Source of the DNA: JAJECS01 sp965262745
GTDB taxonomy: Bacteria; Chloroflexota; UBA11872
DNA length: 64,000 bases
Direction: 5' to 3'
Assembly (NCBI GenBank): GCA_965262745.1
Contig: OZ253558.1
Span: forward strand, 2,666,001 to 2,730,000
The number at the start of each line of letters is the position of its first letter. Position 1 is the first letter of the stretch. A program made the translations under genes and the position numbers. The notes below the pieces were generated by a model. It saw only the letters and a list, made by a program, of their open reading frames with translations, was not told where the DNA came from and did no database searches. Of the stretch, positions 35,026 to 43,929 are shown piece after piece.

Positions 35026-36482
35026 TCCGCTCCGACCACCTCGCGGCGTGGCTGCTGACCGGCGCGCTGGCCGGGCTGGTGGGCGGCGTCGTGCTGGCCC
35101 TGGCCATGCTGGAGCTCGGGATGATGGCCTCCATGGCGTTGATCGTCAGCGCCCGTGAGTCGATGGGCGTCGGGCTCCTCGTCCACTTCGCGCTGTCGGC
35201 GGTCTTCGGCGTCCTGTTCGCGGCCCTCGTGCGCAACCAAGCGCGCCGTAACGACGCCCTGGTGTTCTGGGGGCTCGCCTACGGCGCGGTCGTGTGGTTC
35301 CTCGATCCCCTCACGCTCTACCCGCTCACGGTCGGCGAGCCGGTGACCTGGTCGCTGGCGGCCGCGCAAGGCTCGTTTGGATTGCTGCTCGGCTTCCTGC
35401 TGTACGGCGCCGCCACGGGTCTGGCGCTGCTGATCCTGAGCCGCCCGGTGCTGCGCCGTCCCTCGCTCGCGGGGATCGGACTCGGGTCCGCCGCGGGACT
35501 CATGGCGGCCGCCATCGCGGCCGGACTCCTGACCGATCAGGGACAGACGCCCATGTTCGCGGCGCTGCCGGCCGGCACGGCCCAGCCGCTGGCATGGCTG
35601 GCCGCGCTGCTCATCGGCACGGTCGCCGGGGCGGGATTCGCGGCGCTGGCCCAGCGCCCCAGCGACAGTGCCGGCGCCGGGCTCGTGCGTGGCGCCATGT
35701 ATGGATTCCTGCTCTGGGTCGTGCTCCGGCTGACGGTCCTGCCGCTCATTCTGGACGGCGAGCTGCCATGGTCGGTGGCCGCGGCAGCGGCCACGTACCC
35801 CGCGCTGCTCGCGTATCTCGTCTTCGGCGGGTTCCTCGGCTTGGGCTACCAGTGGCTGCGCGGGCTCTGGCATGTCCTCTTCGACGACGTTGACGGCGCG
35901 GACGACGAGGAAGGCGTCGGCGCCCGCGGCCTGCGCGCCCTCGGCCGCGGCATCGCCGCCGGGGTGGTTGGCGGACTGCTCTTCACCTACGTCATGGTCC
36001 AAGTCGGCGCACTGCCGGACGTGGCCGGCTTGATGGGCGGCGACACGCAGATCGCGGGCCTCGTGATCCACCTCCTCATCGCCATGCTCTTTGGCGCGGC
36101 CTACGGTCTGCTCTTCCGGCGTCAGAGCTACGACGTGGGTTCCGCCGTGGGCTGGGGAGTCTCCTACGGCTTCTTCCTGTGGGTCCTGGGTCCCCAGATA
36201 CTCATGCCCATGCTGCTGGGCGCCACGCCCGAGTGGTCGGCCGCCGGCGCCGCGTCGTTGACCGCGAGCATGGTCGGTCACCTCGTGTACGGCGCGGGGC
36301 TTGGGCTGACCTATCACGTGTTTGAAACGCGGCACAACCCCTGGTGGATTGCTCGCCGACAGGCCGACGAGGCGCGCCTGCGGCGCCGGCGCGAAGCGCT
36401 GCAATCCGCGGCCCCCGCCCTTTGGGCGCTCGTGCTGCTCGTGGGGCTGACCCTGCCCGTGATCCTGGGCGCGCCGGCCTAG
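35022..36482 (+). CDS. Polytopic membrane protein with three repeated four-TM modules
   Basis: I do not recognise a named family. The 486-residue protein is almost entirely hydrophobic. It consists of three related units (about 10-140, 150-282, 308-436) plus a final helix (about 465-483). Each unit has a Gly/Ala-rich first helix, a helix starting near a His or Ala (LLVHFALSA, LVIHLLIAML), a W-x-x-x-P-L-T-L-x-P type segment, then WSLAAAQ or WSAAGAA followed by a Leu-Tyr-Gly helix. The same module is fused to the flavoprotein upstream. An acidic loop lies at 288-298. Coupling to DM13 and flavoprotein genes suggests a redox-linked membrane complex. Confidence 0.75.
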   Translation: MIRSDHLAAWLLTGALAGLVGGVVLALAMLELGMMASMALIVSARESMGVGLLVHFALSAVFGVLFAALVRNQARRNDALVFWGLAYGAVVWFLDPLTLYPLTVGEPVTWSLAAAQGSFGLLLGFLLYGAATGLALLILSRPVLRRPSLAGIGLGSAAGLMAAAIAAGLLTDQGQTPMFAALPAGTAQPLAWLAALLIGTVAGAGFAALAQRPSDSAGAGLVRGAMYGFLLWVVLRLTVLPLILDGELPWSVAAAAATYPALLAYLVFGGFLGLGYQWLRGLWHVLFDDVDGADDEEGVGARGLRALGRGIAAGVVGGLLFTYVMVQVGALPDVAGLMGGDTQIAGLVIHLLIAMLFGAAYGLLFRRQSYDVGSAVGWGVSYGFFLWVLGPQILMPMLLGATPEWSAAGAASLTASMVGHLVYGAGLGLTYHVFETRHNPWWIARRQADEARLRRRREALQSAAPALWALVLLVGLTLPVILGAPA

Positions 36483-36504
36483 CCTGTCCCCTTCCCGAGC
36501 ACTT

Positions 36505-36532
36505 GTAGGGGCGCTTCGCGAAGCGCCCCTAC
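36505..36532. repeat. GTAGGGGC-family repeat: perfect 28-bp palindrome
   Basis: GTAGGGGCGCTTCG is followed immediately by its complete reverse complement. It lies 22 nt after the membrane-protein stop. It is the most complete copy of the family. Confidence 0.75.
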
Positions 36533-36644
36533 CAAACCGACCCGCGCCGCAGCGATGAATCCCCTGGTCCCGCGGGCGCCCCTGATGTGCGCCCTTCGGG
36601 TTGCCCCAACACGTCCGTCCATCGCCGCGCACGGATTCAACCGT

Positions 36645-36669
36645 AGGGGCGGGTTTCAAACCCGCCCCT
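36645..36669. repeat. GTAGGGGC-family repeat with 12-bp arms
   Basis: AGGGGCGGGTTT, one C, then AAACCCGCCCCT. It lies in the 257-nt gap between the plus-strand membrane gene and the minus-strand GNAT gene. No gene or other signal was seen in the gap apart from the two repeats. Confidence 0.7.
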
Positions 36670-36739
36670 TGTATGGTGCAAGACCCTCGGATCGTCCGAG
36701 GGTAGGCACCGGGCCGGGGCATTTTGGGACGATGACCGC

Positions 36740-37159
36740 CTAGTCGTCCGACTCCCCGGTCGGCACCCTGTCATAGCGCCGGATGCACATCCCCACCGCC
36801 CGCTGCATGCGAAAACGCGCGTAGTACGCCTGCAACTCGGCATCGCATAGCACGTCCACCATGTACAGGCCATCGAGTTGCTCCAGGATCCGGCGCATCA
36901 GCTCGGAGCCGATGCCGCGGTCCTGATACTCCGGCAGCACCTCCAGCAGCGGGATATAGGCGCTGAGCACGCCGTCGCTGACGGCAGTGACGAACCCGAC
37001 GACGCGGTCCGATTGATCGTCAATCGCCACCACCACGTGCGAGCTGCCACGCAGGATTGTCAGATGCGTCTGCGGCGTGGGCTTTCGCGGCCAATCGACG
37101 AAGAACCCCACAAGCTGGCTGGCCTCCAGCCCCTCGGCGGTGGCGCGGTACTCGATCAT
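36740..37159 (-). CDS. GNAT-family N-acetyltransferase
   Basis: This 139-residue protein has the GNAT acetyl-CoA-binding signature: VVGFVTAV and LLEVLPEYQDRGIGSEL with the Q/R-x-x-G-x-G loop, followed by YYARFRMQRAVGM. The ATG at 37159 gives MIEYRATAEGL, the usual first strand; a longer form from 37183 is unlikely because it would overlap the upstream sulfatase. It lies 10 nt after the sulfatase stop on the same strand. The acceptor substrate is unknown. Confidence 0.85.
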   Translation of the reverse strand: MIEYRATAEGLEASQLVGFFVDWPRKPTPQTHLTILRGSSHVVVAIDDQSDRVVGFVTAVSDGVLSAYIPLLEVLPEYQDRGIGSELMRRILEQLDGLYMVDVLCDAELQAYYARFRMQRAVGMCIRRYDRVPTGESDD

Positions 37160-37169
37160 GTGCGCTCTG

Positions 37170-38756
37170 TCATGGCACGCCATAGGCGAAGCGCCCGCGC
37201 GGCGAGTGCGGGTAGTCCTGCACGATCAGCAACTCTAGCAACCGGTCGCGCAGATCGCGCCGCGTGCCGTCATAGGCCGGGTCGTGCACCAGGTTGCGCT
37301 GCTCGTCGGGGTCGTGCTTGAGGTCGAAGAGCTGCTCGCCGCCGCCTTCGGGATACATCGTGTAGCGCCAGTCGTGGGTGCGCACGGTCCGCGCCCAGCG
37401 GTCGGGGGTGTGCGGCACGGTGTTGCTGCTGAAGCTCTCGGCGTAGGCCGCGTCTCGCCAGTCGGCCGCCCGCGTGCCGCGGCAGAGTGGTGCCAGCGAT
37501 CGGCCGGGCAGCGTGTCGAAAACGCGGTCCGGCGAGAGCCCGCCGCCAGGACGGCTGGTGCGGAAGAACTGAGGTTGGGGAACCTCCACCCCGGCAAGCT
37601 CGTGAATCGTGGGGCAAATGTCCTCCAACTGCACCAACTCTGATCTCTCCCGGCCCTGTTGCAGACCCGGCCCGGCGATGACCAGCGGAACCCGCACGCA
37701 AGCGTCGTAGTGCAGGCCCCCTTTCAGCTTCAGCCCATGGTCGTGGAGCAGATCGCCGTGGTCGGAGAGGAAGATGATGACCGTGTCGTCGAGACGCCCG
37801 CTTTCCGCCAGGGCCGTCTCCAGAACGCCCAGCTGCCGGTCCAGGTGGCACAGGTCGGCGAAGTAGTGCCGCCGGTCGCGCCGCCACTCCGGCGCGGGCG
37901 TGGCCCGTCCGCCCATGTCGTGGAATATCGGCGGCGTGCACGGGTCGTCCGCCCACTCGGCGGGCAGCGGCTCGGGTAAGCGGCCGGCGTCGACGCGGTC
38001 CAGGTAGCCGGGCGGCGGCGCGTAGGGATCGTGCGGCTGCACGTAGCTCACGTGAGCGAAAATGGATTGGTCCCGATCCGTGGCGCGGATGAAGTCCACC
38101 GCACGCTCCGTGGTCCAGTTGGTTTGCGAAATCTCCTCGGGAAACGGCAGCTCGTACGCGCCATAGAGCTCGGGAGTGGACGGGAATCGCGCGGCCAGAT
38201 CCACGCCCTCCGGTCCGTGGCACTTGAATCCGGGAAAGCTGCGCCCCCACACCGTGCTCAGCGCCGCGTCCAGGTGCTCGGGGTGCGTCGTCCTGATCCA
38301 CTCCAGCCACGGGCCGCCGCGGGCATCTTCGGTGATGTCCTGCACGTCGAAGCCATAGGGCCGGTAGTCGGGGAACAGCGACTCGTACTGGGAGCGCAGG
38401 TGGAGCTTTCCGAACGCGCCGGTGCGCCAGCCGGCCGCCTGCAGCGCCTGCATGAACGTGGGGATGCTCGGGTCCAGGTTGTAGCCGTTCAACAGCATCC
38501 CGTGGTGGCGAGTGGTGAGCCCGGTGGCGATGCTAGCTCGCGCCGGGCTGCAGATCGGATTGCTGCTGATCGCGTGCCGGAAGGTCGTCCCGCGCGCCTG
38601 CAAGCGGGCAATGTTGGGCAGCGGCGCCGCCCCGGCCAGGCACGCCTCGACCCAACGCGCCGCCAACTGGTCCACCATGAACAGCACGATCGACCGGGGT
38701 CCGCCGTGGGCTTCCCCGTGGTCGCAACCCGTCGCTAGATCATGGGTTCCAGGCAT
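37170..38756 (-). CDS. Sulfatase (arylsulfatase family, formylglycine type)
   Basis: This 528-residue enzyme hydrolyses sulfate esters. The formylglycine signature C-S-P-A-R places the modifiable Cys at residue 69. Metal-binding residues are seen at VDQ (Asp29) near the N-terminus and in LSDHGD in the middle, and a C-terminal RYTMYPEGGGEQLFDLKHDPDEQRNL block is typical. I use ATG 38756; the upstream extension contains repeat sequence. There is no signal peptide, so the enzyme is probably cytoplasmic and would act on small sulfated compounds or imported oligosaccharides. No anaerobic maturase or FGE gene is in the window. Confidence 0.92.
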   Translation of the reverse strand: MPGTHDLATGCDHGEAHGGPRSIVLFMVDQLAARWVEACLAGAAPLPNIARLQARGTTFRHAISSNPICSPARASIATGLTTRHHGMLLNGYNLDPSIPTFMQALQAAGWRTGAFGKLHLRSQYESLFPDYRPYGFDVQDITEDARGGPWLEWIRTTHPEHLDAALSTVWGRSFPGFKCHGPEGVDLAARFPSTPELYGAYELPFPEEISQTNWTTERAVDFIRATDRDQSIFAHVSYVQPHDPYAPPPGYLDRVDAGRLPEPLPAEWADDPCTPPIFHDMGGRATPAPEWRRDRRHYFADLCHLDRQLGVLETALAESGRLDDTVIIFLSDHGDLLHDHGLKLKGGLHYDACVRVPLVIAGPGLQQGRERSELVQLEDICPTIHELAGVEVPQPQFFRTSRPGGGLSPDRVFDTLPGRSLAPLCRGTRAADWRDAAYAESFSSNTVPHTPDRWARTVRTHDWRYTMYPEGGGEQLFDLKHDPDEQRNLVHDPAYDGTRRDLRDRLLELLIVQDYPHSPRGRFAYGVP

Positions 38757-38769
38757 CAGCACCCTTTCG

Positions 38770-38816
38770 TCATTCCGGCGAACAGCCTGCCCCGTACTCG
38801 ATACGGGGCAGGAATC
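38770..38816. repeat. GTCATTCC-type repeat with 11-bp stem
   Basis: GTCATTCC is followed at 38786-38796 and 38802-38812 by perfect arms CCTGCCCCGTA and TACGGGGCAGG around CTCGA, then AATCC. It lies just upstream of the sulfatase start. Related units occur at 3570, 14779 and 23232. Confidence 0.65.
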
Positions 38817-38981
38817 CAGGTCCGAGCCGTCGTCGGCTCCCAACTCACCGGTGTCACGGTTGTCCCGGCGCCCAATCCCGCGCGCCCGCATGCTACCCGT
38901 CGCTCGGCGCCGTCACGCGGCCGAGTGCGGCGTCCGCCTATGATCGACTCTCACAGCGGCCCTGCACGGAAGGTCAGCGCC

Positions 38982-40127
38982 ATGCGCATTACCGACGTCC
39001 GCACGATTCCGGTCTTCGCCGAGCACCGGAACATGAACTACCTGATCACGAAGATTGAGACCGACAAAGGGATCTACGGCTTGGGCGAGTCCGCGATCAC
39101 CGGCAAGGAGCGCGCCATTCAGGGTGTGATCGAGCACTTTCGGCCCATCCTGCTCGGCGAGGACCCCCGCCGGATCGAACACCTGTGGCAGCGAATGTTC
39201 CGCGGCAGCTTCTTCAAGGCCGGTCCGATCTTGGGTGCCGCGATCTCCGCCATCGACATAGCCCTCTGGGACATCAAGGGCAAGGCGCTGGGAGTTCCGG
39301 TGTGGGAGCTGCTCGGCGGCAAGTGCCGCGACGGCGTCGTCTGCTACCCGCATGTCACCGGCAAAAGCCTCGACGAGCTGCTGGCCGACGCCGACCGCGC
39401 GCTGGCGCAGGGATACCGCTTCGTGCGCTACGGCTTCCCGGGCGTCGAGCCGCCGGGCGGGCTGCTGGAGCCTCGGCGCGGCGTACCGGCCGCCATCGAA
39501 GTCACCGAGGCCATGCGTCGGCACGTTGGCCCGGATATCGAGATCTGCGTCGACTTTCACACCCGGCTCGATCCGAATGAAGCCGTGCGACTGTGCAAGG
39601 GCCTCGAGCCGCTGGATATCTTCTTCGCCGAGGACCCGGTGCGCTCCGAACGCCCCGAAGCCTATGCCTATGTGCGCCGCCATACCCACGTTCCCATCGC
39701 GGGCGGCGAGGAGCTGGCCTCCAAGTGGGAGTTTCAGCCGCTGATCGAGGGCGACCTGATCGACTACGTGCGCACCGACCTGTGCATCGTCGGCGGGTTT
39801 ACCGAGGCGCGGAAGATTGCCGGTTGGGCCGAGTCGCATCATCAATATCTCGCGCCGCACAGCCCCATGGGCCCAATCTCGCTGGCTGCGTGCGTGCACC
39901 TCGACATCGCCAGCCCCTTGGTCGGCGTCCAGGAGCTGCCGGAGCTTCCCGGAGCGCTGGCGGACGTGTTCCCGCAGCAAATGACCTTTGAGGACGGTCA
40001 CCTGATCGCACCGACCTCCCCCGGCATCGGCGTGGACATCGACGAGGCGGCCGCGGCCAATCACCCATTCCAGATGCGCCCGATCCCCGAGCTCCGCCGC
40101 CGGGACGGCTCCGTCACGAACTGGTAG
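38982..40127 (+). CDS. Enolase-superfamily dehydratase (mandelate racemase/galactonate dehydratase-like)
   Basis: This enzyme abstracts the proton alpha to a carboxylate in a sugar acid with Mg2+. The metal-binding acids are in CVDFH (Asp), FAEDPV (Glu) and AGGEELAS (Glu), and a catalytic His is in YLAPHSPMGP. The capping domain (about 1-120) and the barrel are complete. The start at 38982 gives 381 residues, with MRITDVRTIPV as the first strand; ATG 38940 would add 14 residues. The closest functional type by motif is D-galactonate or mannonate dehydratase. A sulfatase and repeats lie upstream on the other strand. Confidence 0.88.
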   Translation: MRITDVRTIPVFAEHRNMNYLITKIETDKGIYGLGESAITGKERAIQGVIEHFRPILLGEDPRRIEHLWQRMFRGSFFKAGPILGAAISAIDIALWDIKGKALGVPVWELLGGKCRDGVVCYPHVTGKSLDELLADADRALAQGYRFVRYGFPGVEPPGGLLEPRRGVPAAIEVTEAMRRHVGPDIEICVDFHTRLDPNEAVRLCKGLEPLDIFFAEDPVRSERPEAYAYVRRHTHVPIAGGEELASKWEFQPLIEGDLIDYVRTDLCIVGGFTEARKIAGWAESHHQYLAPHSPMGPISLAACVHLDIASPLVGVQELPELPGALADVFPQQMTFEDGHLIAPTSPGIGVDIDEAAAANHPFQMRPIPELRRRDGSVTNW

Positions 40128-40141
40128 TCCGGGACCTGCGC

Positions 40142-40765
40142 CTACGGCGTGCGGTCCTCGGTTCCGTTCGCCGCCGCCTTGGCGCGCTCGATCTCTCGAT
40201 GCACGTGCAGCACGCGCTGGGCGGCGGTGAGCTGGGTGGCGATCGCCAGAAACCACATGGCCCCGCTGAGCACGGCAAACGGCGTGAGCAGCGCGATGCC
40301 CAGCACGATCAGCCGTTCGGGCCGCTGGAAGAAGCCGACCTTGCACTCCACGCCAAGGCCCTCGGCGCGGGCGCGGGTGTAGCTGATCAGCATGGACCCG
40401 ATGAGCGTGAGCAGAGCTAGCACCGTTTCCGCCTGGGCGCCGACATCGACGAAATACCAGACGAGCCCGGTGAAGATCACGCCTTCGCCCCAGCGGTCCA
40501 AGGTCGAGTCCAAGAACGCGCCGAAGTCGGACCGCCGATTGCTGACGCGGGCGACGGCGCCGTCGAGCGTGTCGAAGCCGCCGCTCACCAGCAATAGCAC
40601 GCCTCCGGCGATCTGCCAGCCGAGCGCGATCACCACCGCTGTCGGGAAGGCCAGGACGAGGCCCGTAATCGTCAGCGCGTTGGGGTCGATGCCCGTGCGG
40701 GCCAGCGGCGTCACCACAATCTCGGCCACACGGCGGGATCGGGCTTGGAGGCGCGGGTTGATCAT
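40142..40765 (-). CDS. pgsA: CDP-alcohol phosphatidyltransferase (PI-phosphate synthase-like)
   Basis: This integral membrane enzyme joins CDP-diacylglycerol to an alcohol. The signature D-G-x2-A-R-x8-G-x3-D-x3-D reads as DGAVARVSNRRSDFGAFLDSTLD split over residues 60-85, with several hydrophobic helices around it. At 207 residues it matches the actinobacterial phosphatidylinositol-phosphate synthase. Context favours inositol phosphate as the acceptor: it is coupled by one base to a pimA-like gene and is the last gene of an operon with ino1 and patA. The ATG at 40765 is used; sequence upstream belongs to the pimA gene. Confidence 0.87.
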   Translation of the reverse strand: MINPRLQARSRRVAEIVVTPLARTGIDPNALTITGLVLAFPTAVVIALGWQIAGGVLLLVSGGFDTLDGAVARVSNRRSDFGAFLDSTLDRWGEGVIFTGLVWYFVDVGAQAETVLALLTLIGSMLISYTRARAEGLGVECKVGFFQRPERLIVLGIALLTPFAVLSGAMWFLAIATQLTAAQRVLHVHREIERAKAAANGTEDRTP

Positions 40766-41955
40766 CAGCGCGCCGCCGCGTCGGCCGCGTCGGCCGCGTC
40801 GGGTGCAAGTGCCCAATCGCGGCCGCCGATCTCGCGTTCGTTGAGCAACTCTTCGTAGTAGTCCACCACGCGGGCCGCGATCTTTGGCCAGGCGAACGCT
40901 TGCGCGCGCTGCTTGCCGAATTCGGACAGGTGCGCGCGCTTGGCGTCGTTCCGCATCAGTCGCAGCAGCGTGCGCGCCAGCGCCGCGTGATCCTTTGGCG
41001 GCACCAGCAACGCGCCCTCGCCGTCGAGCAGCAACGCGCGGTACCCCGGGATGTCGGAGGCGACCACCGGCAGGCCGGCGGCCATGGCCTCCAGCAGCAC
41101 CACGCCTTGACTCTCGCTGCCGAGCGCCGGGGAGCAAAAGATGTGCGAACTCTTGAGATAGCGCTGCTTGTCCTCCTGGCTCACGTGGCCGGCGAACACC
41201 ACGTTCCGCAGGCCCAGTTGGTTGACCTGGCGCTGGTAGGCGCGCCGCTGGTGGGGACGGTACGCCCCCACCAGCACCAGCCGGGTGCGGGGCTGCAGTT
41301 GCTGCACGAGCTGCATGGCGCGCAGCAGCACCGACAACCCCTTGCGCTTGTCAAAGCGCCCGACGAACAGGATGTTGAAGAGGCCGTCGGTCAGCGGCGG
41401 CAGCGGCTCGACGTCACGGCCGTAGAAGTCGATGTCGATGCCGTTTGGAATGATCCGGTACTCCCCGCGATACGACCGGAACACCAGGTCCCGCGCGGCC
41501 TGCGACACCGCGATCTTGCCGTCGAGCTTCTGTTGCAGCCGCCGGATGAGCGGGCGCGTCGATTGGTAGACGAAGGCTGACTTGCGCGCTGCGTGAAAGG
41601 TGCCGACGTTGAGCGCCTTTGAATAGCGCAGCACGGTGAGCGGCAAGGCGGGCACGAGCGGCTCTTGCAAATGGATTACATCGAACTGGCGCTCATCGAG
41701 GAAGCGCCGCACCCGCGGCAGAAGCGTCGGCGACAGCGTCAGCCGGGCGGTCGATTGATTCACGGGCAGCGGCACGATGCGGCGGCCGACGCGATAGAAA
41801 TTGGGATTCTCCACCTCGGGCGCCTCCGCCGCCGACGGCGCCATGATCGCGACCTCATGCCCCAGCGCCCGAAACTCGCGGTCCAGGGCCAGCACGTGCT
41901 CGGTCACCCCGCCGGGATACGGGAAGTCATAGGGCGAGACTTGGAGGATGCGCAT
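40765..41955 (-). CDS. pimA: GT4 glycosyltransferase, PimA-like mannosyltransferase
   Basis: This is a GT-B fold glycosyltransferase of family 4, 396 residues long. MRILQVSPYDFPYPGGVTEH is the acceptor-side N-terminus, FVGRFDKRKGLSVLL the nucleotide-sugar-binding strand, and SESQGVVLLEAMAAGLPVVASD the family's E-x7-E donor motif. By analogy with mycobacterial PimA, it would add the first mannose to phosphatidylinositol. It is sandwiched between patA-like and pgsA-like genes in the same order as in mycobacteria. Its stop overlaps the pgsA start by one base. The donor sugar is inferred, not shown. Confidence 0.8.
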   Translation of the reverse strand: MRILQVSPYDFPYPGGVTEHVLALDREFRALGHEVAIMAPSAAEAPEVENPNFYRVGRRIVPLPVNQSTARLTLSPTLLPRVRRFLDERQFDVIHLQEPLVPALPLTVLRYSKALNVGTFHAARKSAFVYQSTRPLIRRLQQKLDGKIAVSQAARDLVFRSYRGEYRIIPNGIDIDFYGRDVEPLPPLTDGLFNILFVGRFDKRKGLSVLLRAMQLVQQLQPRTRLVLVGAYRPHQRRAYQRQVNQLGLRNVVFAGHVSQEDKQRYLKSSHIFCSPALGSESQGVVLLEAMAAGLPVVASDIPGYRALLLDGEGALLVPPKDHAALARTLLRLMRNDAKRAHLSEFGKQRAQAFAWPKIAARVVDYYEELLNEREIGGRDWALAPDAADAADAAAR

Positions 41956-41957
41956 GC

Positions 41958-42815
41958 TCAGGTGGTCTCCCACATGGACCGGAACATATACCACTGCTCG
42001 GGCGCCTTGCGGATAAGAGCTTCGAGGTCCCACATCACTTGCTGCATGGCGCGCTGCACGGCCTCGTCCCGAGATTCGCCGTGCGTCCAGACGATCGGCG
42101 GCAGGGCATGTGCGGTGTACGTGCCGTCGCCGTTGCGAGTCATGCCGCCTACCATCAGCGGACTGCCGGCCCGCTGAGCCAGGGCGGCCGACCCCGGCGG
42201 CACCCACGCCGGGCGTCCGAAGAACTCGACCTGGACACCGTGTCCGGGCGTGGGGCGGTCGGCCAAGAGGGCGACATACTCGCCACGGCCCAGCGCCCGC
42301 AGTATCTCCCGCGCCGCGTTCCCGAGCTGGATGCTGTGCAGGTTCAGCTTGCCCCGCACATGGTCCAGCATGCCGGTCACGGCGCGGCTGCGCATGGTTT
42401 CGGCGACCACGTGGGTCGGATGGTCCAGCGAGATCAGCCCGCCGCACCATTCCCAGTTTCCGAAGTGGGCCGTGATCATGACGCCGCCCTTGCGCTGCTC
42501 GTGGAACGCTTTGAAGTGCTCAAAGCCCTCGATACGCACCGTCCGCCTGATCAAATCCGCTTTCGACAGCCGGAAGCCGCGCAGGAAGTCGATCACGTGG
42601 TCAATAAACGCCACGACCGACCGCCGGCCGAGATCCCGCGCGCGAGGGTCCGAGGCCTGCAGGCCCAGCACGACGGCCATGTTGGCGGTGGTGTTGCGGC
42701 GCACGCGCGGGACGAGCAGGAAAACCAGCGTGCCCAGCACGCGCGCGAGCGCCGCCGAGATCGGTCGCGGTATCCAGCCAACCAACCGCGACCCGAGCTC
42801 GAACAGGGTGATCAT
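41958..42815 (-). CDS. patA: LPLAT acyltransferase, PatA-like
   Basis: This membrane-associated acyltransferase is of the LpxL/HtrB superfamily. The catalytic HX4E motif is His117-Phe-Gly-Asn-Trp-Glu122. A hydrophobic N-terminal segment (about 13-36) ends in basic residues. At 285 residues it matches mycobacterial PatA, which acylates the mannose of phosphatidylinositol mannosides. LPS late acyltransferases share the fold, but no LPS genes lie nearby and the ino1-patA-pimA-pgsA context points to inositol lipids. It begins directly after the ino1 stop and ends 2 nt before the pimA start. Confidence 0.82.
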   Translation of the reverse strand: MITLFELGSRLVGWIPRPISAALARVLGTLVFLLVPRVRRNTTANMAVVLGLQASDPRARDLGRRSVVAFIDHVIDFLRGFRLSKADLIRRTVRIEGFEHFKAFHEQRKGGVMITAHFGNWEWCGGLISLDHPTHVVAETMRSRAVTGMLDHVRGKLNLHSIQLGNAAREILRALGRGEYVALLADRPTPGHGVQVEFFGRPAWVPPGSAALAQRAGSPLMVGGMTRNGDGTYTAHALPPIVWTHGESRDEAVQRAMQQVMWDLEALIRKAPEQWYMFRSMWETT

Positions 42816-43919
42816 TTATGCCGGATCGGCCGCCGATCCGGCCACAACTTCCGCCGACGCAATGAAGTCCTCCATCATGTCGTGCGCTTGGGCATCCGTG
42901 TACTGAATCGGCGGCGACTTCATCAGATACGCCGACGGGCCTTCAAGCGCCCCCGACACCCCACGCGTCAGCGCGATCTTGCAGCAGCGCACGGCGTCGA
43001 TCACGATCCCCGCCGAGTTCGGCGAGTCCCACACCTCCAGCTTGAGCTCCAGGTTCAGCGGCTGCCCGCCGAAGGACCGACCCTCCAGGCGGATGAAGGC
43101 CCACTTGCGATCTCCCAGCCACTCGACGTAGTCGCTGGGGCCGATGTGGACGTTGCCGGGACCGATGTCGTACTCCAACTGACTCGTGACGGCGTTGGTC
43201 TTGGAGATCTTCTTCGACTCCAGCCGCTCACGCTCCAGCATGTTCTTGAAGTCGGAGTTCCCGCCGACGTTCAGCTGATAGGTTCGCTCGAGGTTGACGC
43301 CCCGGTCCCGGAAGAGCCGCGTGAGGACCCGGTGCACGATCGTGGCTCCGACCTGCGACTTGATGTCGTCGCCGATGATGGGCACCTGCGCCCGCTCGAA
43401 GCGCTGCTGCCAATAGGCCTCGCGCGCGATGAACACCGGCATGCAGTTCACCATGGCGCAGCCCGCCTGCAGCACCTGCTCCACGTACCACTTAGTGGCT
43501 TCCTCGCTGCCCACGGGGAGGTAGTTGATCACCACATCCGTGTGGGTGTCGCGCAGCAGCTCGACGATGTCGTCCGTCGATCCGTCGGCTTTCACGACCG
43601 TGTCGGCCATGTAGCGGCCGATGCCGTCGTGGGTCATGCCGCGCGCCACGGGGACGCCCAGCGGCGGGACGTCGGAGAACTTCACCGTGTTGTTCGGCGT
43701 CGCAAAGATCGCCTCGCTCAGGTCGATCCCAACCTTGTTGCGGTCGACGTCAATGGCCGCCGAAAACTCGATGTCACCGACGTGATAGGGCCCCAGCACC
43801 GTGTGCATGAGCCCGGGGATGAATTCATCGGCCGGCGCGTCGCGATAGTGCGCGACCCCTTGCACCAACGACGAGGCGCAATTACCGACGCCAATGATCC
43901 CGACACGAACCGTGGACAT
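42816..43919 (-). CDS. ino1: myo-Inositol-1-phosphate synthase, actinobacterial type
   Basis: This enzyme converts glucose 6-phosphate to inositol 3-phosphate with NAD+. The Rossmann motif GVGNCASSL lies at about 10-18, and the C-terminal catalytic block has VGGNSDFKNML, SKKISKT and GPSDYVEWLGD. The 367-residue length is that of the short actinobacterial/archaeal form rather than the eukaryotic one. It supplies the head group for the downstream pgsA/pimA/patA genes. A GGGAG Shine-Dalgarno precedes the ATG inside the end of the arsR gene, only 10 nt away, so both are on one message. Confidence 0.93.
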   Translation of the reverse strand: MSTVRVGIIGVGNCASSLVQGVAHYRDAPADEFIPGLMHTVLGPYHVGDIEFSAAIDVDRNKVGIDLSEAIFATPNNTVKFSDVPPLGVPVARGMTHDGIGRYMADTVVKADGSTDDIVELLRDTHTDVVINYLPVGSEEATKWYVEQVLQAGCAMVNCMPVFIAREAYWQQRFERAQVPIIGDDIKSQVGATIVHRVLTRLFRDRGVNLERTYQLNVGGNSDFKNMLERERLESKKISKTNAVTSQLEYDIGPGNVHIGPSDYVEWLGDRKWAFIRLEGRSFGGQPLNLELKLEVWDSPNSAGIVIDAVRCCKIALTRGVSGALEGPSAYLMKSPPIQYTDAQAHDMMEDFIASAEVVAGSAADPA

Positions 43920-43929
43920 GGTGACTCCC

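Noticed and set aside
34863..36722. A 619-codon open frame on the minus strand opposite the polytopic membrane protein
   Set aside because: It is an antisense shadow of GC-rich coding sequence, rich in Gln/Glu/Arg/His/Gly with no family similarity; the plus strand encodes a clear membrane protein coupled to its neighbours.
38913..40808. A 631-codon minus-strand frame opposite the enolase-superfamily gene and pgsA
   Set aside because: It is antisense to a protein with intact metal ligands and crosses two real genes; composition is typical of a shadow frame.
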